Assembly: GCA_012103325.1 (NCBI GenBank)
Contig: WLWY01000001.1
Span: 1,054,001 to 1,118,000, forward strand
Reading direction: 5' to 3'
Length of the DNA: 64,000 bases
From: Alphaproteobacteria bacterium
GTDB lineage: Bacteria; Pseudomonadota; Alphaproteobacteria; UBA8366; GCA-2717185
Shown here: positions 1 to 9,525 of the stretch, one piece after another
Numbering within the stretch: the stretch's first letter is position 1
How the letters are laid out: each line of letters begins with the position of its first letter
Made by a program: the position numbers and the translations under genes
Notes under the pieces: model-generated
The model's database searches: none
Told to the model about the DNA's origin: nothing
Seen by the model: only the letters and a program-made list of their open reading frames with translations

Positions 1-906
1 TGCCATGACGGTATTCGCCATAGCGGGAAAGATCCCACCGAGCCCGTCATCGCCATTCAGGCGCTCGCGAATAAAATCCGTAGCTGCGCGTATGCTGCGC
101 TGCCGTCTGTTCTTCGGAAACTGCCGCTCGATGACCCGCAGAACCTTGTCGAACCCGATCAGAAGATCCCCCCAGGGGGACCCGGTCGGATTGTGCATGT
201 AGGATCGGACTTCATTTGCCGGTAGAACGAACAGCTCGTCGATATGAACCCCGCGCGGATTACGCGCCCGTGGCTTCAGCGCCATCAGAATGAGCAACGG
301 CGCGATCACCGCCCGCGACCAATACGAGACTTTCGAAAGGTGAAACGGAAACCAGCGTGGCAGCAGCATGATTTCGATCGGCATAACCGGCACGGCCCGC
401 CACGGCAGCTGATCGAATAAGGCCAGCGTAATCCGCGTAAAGACATTGCAATCCGATGCACCACCATGCGCGAGGATCGCATCGCGGGCGCGCACCATAT
501 GTGCTGAATCGGATGAATCTCCGATCAGCTTAAGCGCGAAATAGGCTTTTACACTGGCGCTGATATCAAAGTCGCCGCCATGAAATAGCGGCCAGCCACC
601 ATGCTCTCCCTGCTTCTCACGCAAGTAGACACCGATCTTTTCCTCGACAGCGTCATCGATTTCATCAAGAAAATGTTCGAGCAGAATGTATTCGGATGGG
701 ATCGTGGCGTCGGCTTCAAGCTCGAAGACCCAGTGACCGTCCTCGTCTTGCCGCTCGCGCAGCGCATCTCGGACATCATCGACGGCCCGGTCGACTGATT
801 CGAGCAGTGCCGATTCCTCATCCAGCGTTCCACCACCGACGAGACCCTGCGTATCCCCAACTTGTCTCGCCGCGTTCATAAGCACCGCGCGATCATTTTG
901 CCGCAT
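1..906 (-). CDS. shc: Squalene-hopene cyclase, N-terminal part (runs off the left edge)
   Basis: This gene cyclises squalene to hopene, the last step of hopanoid core synthesis at the inner membrane. Only the first 302 codons lie in the window. The visible protein has the start of the alpha-barrel with QW-type motifs (QDEDGHWVFELEADATIPSE near residue 45 and KQGEHGGWPLF near residue 84) and the ALKLIGD...HMVRARDAI segment typical of the family. The catalytic DXDD motif lies beyond the window. The ATG at 906 was chosen; a second in-frame ATG at 879 also fits. The gene is 100 bp downstream of hpnE on the same strand, as the last visible gene of the hopanoid operon. Family identity is firm; only the precise start is uncertain. 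Confidence 0.92.
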   Translation of the reverse strand, partial: MRQNDRAVLMNAARQVGDTQGLVGGGTLDEESALLESVDRAVDDVRDALRERQDEDGHWVFELEADATIPSEYILLEHFLDEIDDAVEEKIGVYLREKQGEHGGWPLFHGGDFDISASVKAYFALKLIGDSSDSAHMVRARDAILAHGGASDCNVFTRITLALFDQLPWRAVPVMPIEIMLLPRWFPFHLSKVSYWSRAVIAPLLILMALKPRARNPRGVHIDELFVLPANEVRSYMHNPTGSPWGDLLIGFDKVLRVIERQFPKNRRQRSIRAATDFIRERLNGDDGLGGIFPAMANTVMA

Positions 907-1006
907 GTTTCATTTTGATGACCGTACGGTACATGCGTCATCAACCTGCGCATGTCAATGATAGTTGATGGGATTGTGAGAGCCCTCAACGATAAGGTTT
1001 AAATGC

Positions 1007-2257
1007 TCACGCGCTTAAAATAGCCGCGGCTGCTTTTTGGCCCGATCGGATAGCACCTTCGATTGTCGCCGGCAGGCCGGTATCCGTCCAATCGCCGGCA
1101 AGATACAGGTTTGCAAATGCCGTTTTCGTAGCCGGACGGAGCAGCATCGCCTCCGGCGTTTGCGCGAATGTCGCGCGCCTTTCCTTGACGATCCTGGATG
1201 GCGGCGGACCGTACGGCAACCGCAAAGCTTGCGCGACATCACGCCAGATCATGTCCCTGATTTCCGAAGCGTCGTTATCGGCGAGCCTGTCCGCGGCGCT
1301 GACGGTGACCGAGACGACTTGGCCGCGCACAAACACCCATTCCGCAACCCCGCCGATAATGCCCAATATCGGCGAGTCGCTGGCCGTCGGCAGCGATGCC
1401 GGGAGCTTGAAATGCGCATTGACGATCGCATGACTGGCTTCCGGCACCGATATCATCGGCAGTACCGCCTTCAACCCAGCGGGCGGCAGCGCGAGCACGA
1501 CAGTATCATCCGCAGCGACGTCGACCCCATCGTCACCGAATTCGAGGCGGGTCACCATGCTATTGAACACAGCGGCCTGCTTCAAACGCCGGTTGAAACG
1601 AATTTCAGCACCCAAAGAGCTTAGACGCGATAGCGCAGGATCAACGAAACTGCGCGACAGCCCATCGCGGGCAATCAGAGGCCGGCAAGCAGCGCCGCCC
1701 TGTCCGAACGTCTCCTTGAACACCGCCCACAGAGGCCGGGCGGCCGCGGTATCGACTGGCGTGTTGAGCGCCGCGACGGCAAGGGGTGCCATAAACCGGG
1801 TGAAAATCGGCCCAGCATTGCCGAATAGCTCGCCGATTGTCGCCTCCGGCCTGGCGCAGGCGAGCTTCAGGATCGACAGAAATTCTCGAGCGCTACTGCC
1901 CGGCGGACGGCTATCGGGCTGAAAAATCCACCAGGGAAACCGGCCTGCGTTCAGTCTGACGGTCCATCGCTCATCCGTCGTCAGATCGACGAAAGGAAAC
2001 GCGGCGTCCGGCGGACCGGTAAGCGTGTCTTCGCTACCGACGTCGCGCAGAAAGGCCTGCGCCGAGCGATTCCCACTCAAAAGCAGGTGATTGCCGTTGT
2101 CGATCATGCAATCGAGAACGCTGTCATGGAAAGAACGGCAGCGCCCGCCGGCATGCCCGCTCGACTCGTATATCACGACATGGCGCCCTTCGGCGGCAAG
2201 CCGAATACCAGCCGCGAGCCCGGACAAGCCCGCGCCTACAATATGAATGCGGCTCAC
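1007..2257 (-). CDS. hpnE: Hydroxysqualene dehydroxylase HpnE (FAD-dependent)
   Basis: HpnE converts hydroxysqualene to squalene in the HpnCDE route that replaces eukaryotic-type squalene synthase. The 416-residue protein opens with a Rossmann FAD motif (VGAGLSGLAAGIRL, from about residue 6) and closes with the amine-oxidase-type signature YLAGDWTDTGLPATIEGAI near the C-terminus. An open frame extends upstream, but the GTG at 2257 is the sensible start: it overlaps the hpnD stop by four bases and puts the FAD motif at the N-terminus, as is usual. Overlap with hpnD implies translational coupling. Confidence 0.93.
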   Translation of the reverse strand: MSRIHIVGAGLSGLAAGIRLAAEGRHVVIYESSGHAGGRCRSFHDSVLDCMIDNGNHLLLSGNRSAQAFLRDVGSEDTLTGPPDAAFPFVDLTTDERWTVRLNAGRFPWWIFQPDSRPPGSSAREFLSILKLACARPEATIGELFGNAGPIFTRFMAPLAVAALNTPVDTAAARPLWAVFKETFGQGGAACRPLIARDGLSRSFVDPALSRLSSLGAEIRFNRRLKQAAVFNSMVTRLEFGDDGVDVAADDTVVLALPPAGLKAVLPMISVPEASHAIVNAHFKLPASLPTASDSPILGIIGGVAEWVFVRGQVVSVTVSAADRLADNDASEIRDMIWRDVAQALRLPYGPPPSRIVKERRATFAQTPEAMLLRPATKTAFANLYLAGDWTDTGLPATIEGAIRSGQKAAAAILSA

Positions 2258-3156
2258 GACAGCAGACTGTGGCGGAGCACGATCCAGATCTTTTCGGCGC
2301 GCGAAACCCGAACCGGTTGATCCAGCCGATCCCAGCCCCGTGCTTCCAAGCCCGCAAGCGTGCGACGGTAGACCGCCATCATCAGCGTAGCTGGCCGCAT
2401 CTTCCGGCGGTCCAAATGTGTCAGCATTTCTTCGGTTTCCGCGAACGCCTGCTTTGCGGTGACGGCCAGCTCCGCGCACACCGACGCGACCCCCGGATCA
2501 GCGAGCAGCGTATCGGGCGTATCGGTCGCAACATTATGCTTTTCGAGCAGTTCCCGCGGCAGATAGAGCCGCCCGTTCAGTGCGTCTTCATGGACGTCGC
2601 GGAGAATGTTGGTAAGTTGCAGCGCGTTGCCCAGCGTGACGGCGAGATCCGGCGCGGGCGGGCGGGTTTCGCCGAATGCGTGGATCGACAACATGCCGAC
2701 GGCGCCTGCAACCCGCCGGCAATACATCATGAGCTCCTCCAGCGTCGGCCCCCAAACCGGCGCGCGCGCATCCATTTCCATACCGTCGATAACCTTGAGG
2801 AATTCCTCTTTCGGCAGATCGAACGACCGTACTGGATCGAGCAACGCCCTTGTCGTCAGACCGGTTGGCCTGCCGTCGTAAAGACGATCGATTTCGCTCC
2901 GCCATTCGGCCAGCTGTTCAAGCTTGTCGGCGGCCTCGCCCGGCTCGTCCGCCACATCGTCTACCTCGCGGCAAAACGCATAGATCGCGTACATCGCGGC
3001 ACGCCCGTCCTTCGGCATAACCCGCATGCCCCATCGAAACGACGACCCGGAACGCGCGACGACGTCTTCGACGTAGCGTTGCGGATCTGTGATATCGCCG
3101 ACGACCGCTGCGGGACGGTTGTTGTTATTGTTTGTCGTGGTCAGTTGTTCGGTCAC
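2254..3156 (-). CDS. hpnD: Presqualene diphosphate synthase HpnD
   Basis: HpnD condenses two farnesyl diphosphates to presqualene diphosphate. The 300-residue protein is a trans-prenyltransferase of the squalene/phytoene synthase family, with the two aspartate-rich magnesium sites: FCREVDDVADEP near residue 65 and NILRDVHEDALNGRLYLP near residue 180. The N-terminus has a short Thr/Asn run (TTTNNNNN) encoded by near-repetitive AAC codons, which is likely disordered. The gene lies 93 bp downstream of hpnC and overlaps hpnE by 4 bp. Confidence 0.94.
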   Translation of the reverse strand: MTEQLTTTNNNNNRPAAVVGDITDPQRYVEDVVARSGSSFRWGMRVMPKDGRAAMYAIYAFCREVDDVADEPGEAADKLEQLAEWRSEIDRLYDGRPTGLTTRALLDPVRSFDLPKEEFLKVIDGMEMDARAPVWGPTLEELMMYCRRVAGAVGMLSIHAFGETRPPAPDLAVTLGNALQLTNILRDVHEDALNGRLYLPRELLEKHNVATDTPDTLLADPGVASVCAELAVTAKQAFAETEEMLTHLDRRKMRPATLMMAVYRRTLAGLEARGWDRLDQPVRVSRAEKIWIVLRHSLLS

Positions 3157-3249
3157 GAATCGCCCTTCGCGGTGCGGTGTCGTGTATATCAGTTTTTTGC
3201 CGCGATCAGCGTATTTTCCACAAAACTGAAATCGGCGAAAGGGTGGACC

Positions 3250-4110
3250 TTACCTTTCAGGGGCAGCGTTGCGGCGCAATGCCGTCCATATTCCGCTGAT
3301 GCCGCACAATAGATATCGCGGCTTACTCAATACCACACGCTCCGAAAGCGGGTCGCGCGTGCGCAGTTCGATAACAAGGCGCTCCGCGATGCGGATAATG
3401 ACCGCCGCCTCCATGGCGAACCGCGTGTTACGGATCTGTCCCGGCAACGCGCGCGCTTCACGCAGCAGCACCTCCGTATCATCGAGGCAGCGATCGAGCA
3501 CCGCGCGCAACGCCGCGTTCGCGACGGGCGCATCGAGCGCAGCCACTGTTATGCCAGCCGCTTCCATCCAGTCCCCCGGTAGGTAGACCCGGTCGAGCTT
3601 GTGGTAGTCGTCCTGGCAATCCTGCAAATGATTGAGCACCTGCAACGCGTTGCACAACGCGTCCGAAGCCGGATAGGAATCTTTCGACTCGCCATGCAGA
3701 TCAATCAGGTAACGGCCAACCGGGGCTGCGGACAACAGACAATAGCCGATCAATTCGGACCAGTCTGCGTATCGTGTCTTCACCGCGTCCTGTTTGAACG
3801 CCGTCACCAGGTCGACACAGTGTTGCGGATCGACGCCGGTGGCAGCCATGCTGTCGCGGATGGCGTGCGCCTTCGTAAAAGCAGGGTCGGCGCCGCCAAA
3901 ACCGCGAATGGCTTTCTCAAAGCCGTCGAGCCGCGCAACCTTGTCTTCGGGTGCCAGGTCCGGGTTGTCGGCGATGTCGTCTATCGCCCGGGCATAGGCA
4001 TAAAATATCGCCACGTGCGGCCGCAGCGCCGATGGCAATAACCATGACCCAACTGGAAAGTTTTCGCCGCTGGCCTGTTTTCCGGAAGGTGTTTCAACCG
4101 TTGTCGTCAC
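3250..4110 (-). CDS. hpnC: Hydroxysqualene synthase HpnC
   Basis: HpnC converts presqualene diphosphate to hydroxysqualene. It is a paralogue of HpnD in the squalene/phytoene synthase family: 286 residues, with the first aspartate motif YARAIDDIADNPD near residue 45 and the second NHLQDCQDDYHKLDRVYLP near residue 165. The early motif ENFPVGSWLLP is characteristic of HpnC. It starts 21 bp after the hpnB stop on the same strand, so the order hpnB-hpnC-hpnD-hpnE-shc matches the usual hopanoid operon. Confidence 0.93.
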   Translation of the reverse strand: MTTTVETPSGKQASGENFPVGSWLLPSALRPHVAIFYAYARAIDDIADNPDLAPEDKVARLDGFEKAIRGFGGADPAFTKAHAIRDSMAATGVDPQHCVDLVTAFKQDAVKTRYADWSELIGYCLLSAAPVGRYLIDLHGESKDSYPASDALCNALQVLNHLQDCQDDYHKLDRVYLPGDWMEAAGITVAALDAPVANAALRAVLDRCLDDTEVLLREARALPGQIRNTRFAMEAAVIIRIAERLVIELRTRDPLSERVVLSKPRYLLCGISGIWTALRRNAAPER

Positions 4111-4131
4111 GCTACCTCGCTTTAAGCCAGA

Positions 4132-5289
4132 CTATCGCGAATAGACGCGGCCTTTCCAGCCGCCGCCAACGCCGCGCCAATGCCGCCAGGCCGAGTCGAT
4201 CGTCATAGCAGTGTACAGCGCCGCGGCAATCGGCAGAAACAGCGCCACGAGAAAGGGCTGCCGATACAGGCGAACGGTTGGCATATAGGCACCGATCATG
4301 AGCGCGAGGCCCCCGCTCCCAATCAGGGCAATAGTCATGTCGCCAGCAATAATGTATCCCGCCGCGACAAATGGCGGAACCAGATACGCGACCGCCATAC
4401 CGAGCACGACGCCGATCAGACGCGGCGTCGAATAATCGAGCTGCGTAAAGGCGCTGCGGGCGACCATGTTCCAAACGCCCGCCAGGCCACCATAGGCGCG
4501 CGTGCTGCGAGTCTTTAAAGACAGACCCAGCCAAAGTTTTCCGCCGACCGAACCAATCTGCCGCGCCAGCGTACAGTCGTCGATCAAGGCGCCGCGGATT
4601 GCTTCCAGTCCGCCCGCAGCAGCCAACGTGGAACGGCGCACCAACATGCAGCCCCCAGCCGCGGCCTGGCTGCGGCCGCCATTCACGTGGGCGAAGGGGT
4701 AGAGCATCTGAAAGAAAAAGATGAAGGGCGGGATCAGCAAACGCTCCCAAATCCCTCCAACCGCGAGCATCACCATCACGGAAACAAGGTCGAGGCCATC
4801 GCGTTCCGCGCGGGCGACAAGACGGCGCAGATTCATCGCATCGTGTTCGATATCGGCATCGCAAAACATAATGTACGGCGCGCACGGCGCATCCCGATCC
4901 GCTTGCGTGAGGCCCTGCCGCATCGCCCACACCTTGCCGACCCACCCGGTCGGCATTGGTTTGCCATCAACAATAGTCAGCCGTTCCGGCGCGCGCACGG
5001 CAGCCTTTCGCGCTGCTCCCGCGGTTCCATCGCGACTGCCGTCATCGACCAGAAAAATCGGAAACGCCTGAGGATAGTCCTGCGCCAACAGCGAAGCGAT
5101 TGTCCGCCCCACAACCTCCGCCTCATTCCGCGCCGGTATTACGGCGGCAATGCGAGGCCAATCTGCCGGCGCTGAGATGGATCCGTCGCCAATACGCTGA
5201 TCGGCACGCCAGAAACCGCCGTGAAAAAAAATCAGATAGATCCATACGGCAAGCGCGACAACGGCGAGAAGCGAAACGGCTTCCAACAT
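4132..5289 (-). CDS. hpnB: Hopene-associated glycosyltransferase HpnB
   Basis: This is a membrane-bound family 2 glycosyltransferase of the HpnB type, found with hopanoid genes; its exact sugar transfer is unsettled. The 385-residue protein has an N-terminal membrane segment (SLLAVVALAVWIYLIFFH), then a GT-A fold with VIPARNEAEVVGRTIASLL, VDDGSRDGT and FCDADIEH, an acceptor region ending in GALIDDCTLARQ, and several C-terminal membrane helices. It starts 3 bp after the phyH-like stop, so the two are almost certainly co-transcribed. Confidence 0.88.
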   Translation of the reverse strand: MLEAVSLLAVVALAVWIYLIFFHGGFWRADQRIGDGSISAPADWPRIAAVIPARNEAEVVGRTIASLLAQDYPQAFPIFLVDDGSRDGTAGAARKAAVRAPERLTIVDGKPMPTGWVGKVWAMRQGLTQADRDAPCAPYIMFCDADIEHDAMNLRRLVARAERDGLDLVSVMVMLAVGGIWERLLIPPFIFFFQMLYPFAHVNGGRSQAAAGGCMLVRRSTLAAAGGLEAIRGALIDDCTLARQIGSVGGKLWLGLSLKTRSTRAYGGLAGVWNMVARSAFTQLDYSTPRLIGVVLGMAVAYLVPPFVAAGYIIAGDMTIALIGSGGLALMIGAYMPTVRLYRQPFLVALFLPIAAALYTAMTIDSAWRHWRGVGGGWKGRVYSR

Positions 5290-5292
5290 CGC

Positions 5293-6045
5293 TCAAACGC
5301 GAAAGACGTACTCTTTATCCGGTTCCCGTTCGATATCCGGCGGAAAGCTCAAGCGTTTGTCCGCGTAATATTGTGCACGATGATCGCCATCCGAGAGCCG
5401 GTTGTACGTCACATACAAAACGCGTCGGCGTTTATCGGTAAGATTCGGCGCGGATTGGTGCGGTGCATACGAATCAAAAAACACAACATCGCCGGGCGCT
5501 GTGGGACAGGATTCAAAGGTCATGCCGCCCATATTATCCCCCTCCAAAGGACGCCACTCGTCACCGACGAGCCCCCGATTGTGCCAGCCCTTGACCATTT
5601 CGAGACAGCCGTTCTCTTCGGTTGCCGGGTCGACACTGACGAGGGCGGTGATATGGAAATCCGAGTACGTATTCCATCCGGCCTGCGCATCCTGATGCGG
5701 CTTGAAACCATCGCCGCCCGGCATCTTCATGTTGACTTTTTCCTTGAACAGTACGGCCGGGCTTCCGAGCAGTTGCGACACGGCATCTATCATGACGCCC
5801 TCGGTCATCAGCTTGTCGAAGCCGTCATGGTAAGGGCAGAAGTTCTCGACCCGCGACACGACCTTTTCGCCACTCGCGACAAGGCTGTCCTCATAATAGA
5901 CCATGTGCCGGCCGGGCTTTTCCGGCCAGTCCAGAATTTCATCCGACCATCGCGAGATCTCACGGACCGCTGCCTCGTCATACAGGCCCCGGACGATCAG
6001 ATAACCGTCCTGTCGGAAAGTGTCGATTTCGGCTTGGCTTAACAT
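5293..6045 (-). CDS. Phytanoyl-CoA dioxygenase (PhyH) family oxygenase, first gene of the hopanoid operon
   Basis: This is a predicted Fe(II)/2-oxoglutarate-dependent hydroxylase of the PhyH family, about 250 residues. The iron facial triad is visible: H-x-D in FKPHQDAQAGWNTY and the distal histidine in DSYAPHQSAPNLT, followed by a basic stretch DKRRRVLYVTYN that would bind 2-oxoglutarate. The start at 6045 (MLSQAEIDTFRQDGYLIV) fits the family N-terminus; an upstream in-frame ATG at 6117 adds a basic stretch with no counterpart. Its stop is 3 bp from hpnB, which suggests action on a hopanoid or related lipid. That substrate is inference. Confidence 0.82.
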   Translation of the reverse strand: MLSQAEIDTFRQDGYLIVRGLYDEAAVREISRWSDEILDWPEKPGRHMVYYEDSLVASGEKVVSRVENFCPYHDGFDKLMTEGVMIDAVSQLLGSPAVLFKEKVNMKMPGGDGFKPHQDAQAGWNTYSDFHITALVSVDPATEENGCLEMVKGWHNRGLVGDEWRPLEGDNMGGMTFESCPTAPGDVVFFDSYAPHQSAPNLTDKRRRVLYVTYNRLSDGDHRAQYYADKRLSFPPDIEREPDKEYVFRV

Positions 6046-6183
6046 CGCTCCGATACCCCGTACCTTGTTTCTGCGACGCGTTCGCCGCATGGGAGGATAT
6101 GTGACACTATCTCGCACGATGCGAAGTTTGCTTCAAGCGGGCGCGACAGTTTGACCGGTTGTGCAGAAAGGAAATTCCAAACC

Positions 6184-7212
6184 ATGCAATCCACGTTTCA
6201 ACTCTCCGATTTGACCGCAAGTGACAAGGCAGTGCGGTTTACGCAGGAAAACTTCGTTCTCGATTGTCTGAGCCTCGCGTATGTCCTGGAAGAGACCTAT
6301 ACCGAGCGATGCCTCGCAGGCGGCGTCAATGCCGCGAACGTTACCTTCGTGACTGACGCTGACTGGGAAACGGCTCTCGAGTCGTTGGAAAAGTCGCTCG
6401 AGACAATCGAAAAAAGCCCGCTGCCTCACCTGGCCCTGACGACCGACGACCTGATAAGCGCGCAAAAAGACGGCAAACTCGGCGTTCTGCTCGGGACGCA
6501 AGGGGCCGCCTTCATCGGCGACGCGCTTTGGCGAGTTTCCTTTGTATCGCGCCTGGGTCTGCGCAGTATTGGGCTGGCCTACACCGCCGGGAATTTGCTG
6601 GGCGACGGCTGCGGCGAAACACGGGCTGGGGGCCTGACATTTCTAGGCCGAGAGTTCGTCGCGGCAGTTAACGAATTGCCGCTACTGCTCGACGTTTCCC
6701 ACGCCGGGCACAACGAACGCGCCGAGGTCGCGGCACTCGCAACCGCACCGGTCTGCACTCATTCCAACGCCTATGCGGTGCATGCTAACGACCGCAACAC
6801 GACAGACGAAACCGCACACGCCATCGTCGATAAGGGCGGCATGCTGGGCCTTTGCGGCTTGCCGAAATCGGTCGCAGACAACGATCCAATCCTGTCTGAT
6901 CTTATAACCCATTGCGATCACTATAAAAATTCTATTGGCGTAGGGAATATTGGCCTGGGGCTCGATTTTACCGAAGCCTATCAAGAAAGCGGCGCCGTCC
7001 TCGATGCCTCGCGGGTATGGCGAACACGGCGGCCAGATATATTCGGCACCGTTGATGAATTCCTCACTCAGACCTACCCAACGGGACTGCATTCGATCCG
7101 ATTGCTCGCAAATTTGACCGAAATGCTGTTCTCACGCGGGTATACGGAAACGGAAACCGCTGGCATCCTGGGAAGCAACTGGCTTCGCACCTTCAAACGC
7201 ACAATCGGATGA
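6184..7212 (+). CDS. Membrane dipeptidase (M19) family protein with degenerate metal site
   Basis: The protein of about 342 residues has the fold signature of renal-type dipeptidases: LLGTQGAAF, LLLDVSHAG, CTHSNAYAVH, NDRNTTDE and GLGLDF in the expected order. The start at 6184 has a good ribosome site (AGAAAGGAA) about 10 bases upstream. It is odd that the first zinc motif (usually H-x-D in a DGHND context) reads LDCLSL, and that the bridging glutamate in the usual GIEG context is replaced by glutamine (GTQG). The protein may therefore lack binuclear dipeptidase activity, or use a different metal arrangement. It is divergent from the phyH-like gene. Family assignment is firm; function is open. 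Confidence 0.8.
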   Translation: MQSTFQLSDLTASDKAVRFTQENFVLDCLSLAYVLEETYTERCLAGGVNAANVTFVTDADWETALESLEKSLETIEKSPLPHLALTTDDLISAQKDGKLGVLLGTQGAAFIGDALWRVSFVSRLGLRSIGLAYTAGNLLGDGCGETRAGGLTFLGREFVAAVNELPLLLDVSHAGHNERAEVAALATAPVCTHSNAYAVHANDRNTTDETAHAIVDKGGMLGLCGLPKSVADNDPILSDLITHCDHYKNSIGVGNIGLGLDFTEAYQESGAVLDASRVWRTRRPDIFGTVDEFLTQTYPTGLHSIRLLANLTEMLFSRGYTETETAGILGSNWLRTFKRTIG

Positions 7213-7321
7213 GTTGTGTGTTTTTCACGGTCAAGCGATCAGCATTTAGATTCCGTTAAGACCTCACGCGCATAATCCAAAACTCCGTTGGCCGCCTGGT
7301 TACCCAAGAAGCCCTAATAAC

Positions 7322-8992
7322 ATGAAATCATTGATTGGTTCCTTCGCCAACGCGAGTAACGCGGACACCTGCAGAAGAATCGTCGATGCGCTGGACGCGC
7401 TGCGTGTCGGTGTCGCCATGTACGATAGCGACGACCGCCTGACCTACTACAACACCCATTTCCAATACATCTTCCGGTCGTTTGGCTTGCTCGACAGTCT
7501 GGTCGGCACGGAATTTCGGGAGTTGCTGCATTGCAAACTGAACGCCGGTGAAATTGCCGGGCGGCATGTCGTTTCGGATCCGGAAGGATGGATCGAACGG
7601 CGGATCGCGCACCGCCGAAACCCAACAAAGGGGCCGCTCGACGAACGGTTGACGGACGGCCGCTGGATACGGATCAGTGAACGGACCCTTGAGGATGGCG
7701 GGACGATTTCCGTCTATACGGACATTACCGAAGCCAAAGCCGGCAGCATGGGCTTGCAGGAAGCGGTGGAGGGCGGCGCAGAAGCGTTGGCCTTCTGGGA
7801 TCAGAATGACCGCCTCGTCCTGCGCAACACTGCTTTCGTCGATCTTTTCAGCCTCGTCGAACAGGACGTGGTCCCGGGCGTGCAATGCCGGATGATCCTC
7901 GACAACGCCGCACGGCACTTATTCGATACCGATGGTGTCGACCCCGAGAACTGGAGCGCGGAGCGTCATAAACTACACTTCCTGCCGCAACATCAGGAAA
8001 CCTGGCGGCATCGAGACGGACGCTGGTTTCTGGTCGACGAGCATCGCGCGCAGGATGGCGGTGTCGTCACACGGCTGTCCGACGTCAGCTCGATAAAGGA
8101 AAACGAGCTGGCGATGATCGAACGCGGCACGACTTTGGCCGGTACCGTTCAGCAGCTCGAAATGTCGAAATGGATTTTCGAGCGTCAGGCGGCCGAGCAT
8201 GTCGAAGCCCTCGAACAACTCGCTCGTGCCAAGGCGGCGGTCGAGGAGGCAAGCGCCAGCCGTTCCCGTTTCCTGAGCATCATCAGCCACGAGCTGCGGA
8301 CCCCGATGAACGCCATCATCGGATTCTCTGAGATCCTGAAGAAAGAACTCCTCGGCCCCCTGGGTACCGAAAAATATGTCGAATATGCGGGCGATATCTT
8401 CTCCAGCGCCCATCACCTTCTATCGCTGATTAATGACCTGCTGGACATGTCGAAAGTCGATGCCGGGAAGTGGCGCCTGAAGAAGAACGATGTCGATGTG
8501 GGCGAATTCGTCCGTTCCTGCTGCCGACTGATTGCCGAGCAGGCAACCGCACGAGGCATGAATGTAGAGATTCATGTTCCGGAAGAGCGGATCGTCGCCT
8601 CCCTCGACGAACGCGCAGTCCGGCAGGTCCTGCTTAACCTATTATCCAACGCCATAAAATTCACCAGCCAGGGCGGATACATCCGCATCACCGCGGCGAT
8701 GGAAGACGGTTCGCTGAAAATGTCGGTTTCCGACGACGGTGTTGGTATTTCGCTGCAAGATCAGGCGCGTGTGTTTCGGCCTTTCGAGCAAGGCGAGAAC
8801 AACCTTGACCGAACCCATGAGGGCACGGGACTTGGCCTCGCACTCTGCAAATCGCTCGTCGAATTGCATCAGGGCCATATCGAGCTTCACAGCGAGGAAG
8901 GCCAGGGTACGACCATTACGTTCTACATCCCGCAGAGTATCGAGGACGACACTCACGATGCAGAGCCCGCGCCGTTAGCGAGCACCGGATAG
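7322..8992 (+). CDS. PAS-domain sensor histidine kinase (orphan)
   Basis: This is a cytoplasmic-looking sensor kinase of 556 residues. Two PAS-type domains (roughly residues 15-135 and 140-265; note YDSDDRLTYYN and WDQNDRLVLRN) precede a coiled linker. A HisKA domain follows, with the phospho-acceptor histidine in FLSIISHELRTPMN near residue 325. The HATPase domain has LLNLLSNAIKFT, DDGVGISLQDQARVF and GTGLGLALC. No transmembrane segment is visible, so the input is probably a soluble or redox signal. No response regulator is adjacent. It converges on the methyltransferase gene 18 bp away. Confidence 0.9.
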   Translation: MKSLIGSFANASNADTCRRIVDALDALRVGVAMYDSDDRLTYYNTHFQYIFRSFGLLDSLVGTEFRELLHCKLNAGEIAGRHVVSDPEGWIERRIAHRRNPTKGPLDERLTDGRWIRISERTLEDGGTISVYTDITEAKAGSMGLQEAVEGGAEALAFWDQNDRLVLRNTAFVDLFSLVEQDVVPGVQCRMILDNAARHLFDTDGVDPENWSAERHKLHFLPQHQETWRHRDGRWFLVDEHRAQDGGVVTRLSDVSSIKENELAMIERGTTLAGTVQQLEMSKWIFERQAAEHVEALEQLARAKAAVEEASASRSRFLSIISHELRTPMNAIIGFSEILKKELLGPLGTEKYVEYAGDIFSSAHHLLSLINDLLDMSKVDAGKWRLKKNDVDVGEFVRSCCRLIAEQATARGMNVEIHVPEERIVASLDERAVRQVLLNLLSNAIKFTSQGGYIRITAAMEDGSLKMSVSDDGVGISLQDQARVFRPFEQGENNLDRTHEGTGLGLALCKSLVELHQGHIELHSEEGQGTTITFYIPQSIEDDTHDAEPAPLASTG

Positions 8993-9010
8993 ACCTCGCG
9001 TCTTTCGGAC

Positions 9011-9502
9011 TTAAGCCCGACGGTAGACGTGGTACCGCCCGGTCTCGACGTCTGGGGGCAGCGGCTCAGGGGTTAGCCCTTCAAACCGCTCAAGCGACTG
9101 ATCGCATAGCACCAACCCGCCGGACCGAACGAGCGTCAACATTTTTGGTCCGAGCGTAGCGACATTCCGTTCCGTCGCTGCCGCATCGCCAAATCCGATA
9201 TCGGCATGTATCAGCACCGCGTCGGGACCGAGCTGATCCGCGGCGGTCACAAGGGTCTCCGCCATCGAGCCAAGGAATAGATGTGCCGCATCGGGACGGC
9301 AGTCCGGGTGCGACGCGACCTCACGGTCAAAGACGTAGATATCTCGGTCTGGAAACAGCGTTCGAATGTGATCGTAGGTGCGGCCATTCCCCAGACCCAA
9401 CTCAAGAATATGTCCCGGCACATCACGCAGCGCGCTGGCCGCGGCGTTCAAGCAGCTGCGTTGCGCCATCAGGCGCTCGATGACGGTATCGAGGCGTGTC
9501 AT
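9011..9502 (-). CDS. Small class I SAM-dependent methyltransferase
   Basis: The 163-residue protein has the SAM-binding glycine-rich loop HILELGLGNGRTYDHI near residue 31, an acidic strand end IYVFDRE, and IHADIGFG downstream, all in class I methyltransferase order. It is shorter than most and consists of little more than the Rossmann core. The substrate is not evident. It is co-directional with, and 23 bp downstream of, the cyclic-nucleotide-binding protein gene, and probably shares its transcript. Confidence 0.78.
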   Translation of the reverse strand: MTRLDTVIERLMAQRSCLNAAASALRDVPGHILELGLGNGRTYDHIRTLFPDRDIYVFDREVASHPDCRPDAAHLFLGSMAETLVTAADQLGPDAVLIHADIGFGDAAATERNVATLGPKMLTLVRSGGLVLCDQSLERFEGLTPEPLPPDVETGRYHVYRRA

Positions 9503-9525
9503 ATCAAAAGTACCAAAGCGACGGC

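Noticed and set aside
2269..3312. 347-codon plus-strand frame
   Set aside because: Antisense to hpnD; no recognisable domain and hpnD is certain.
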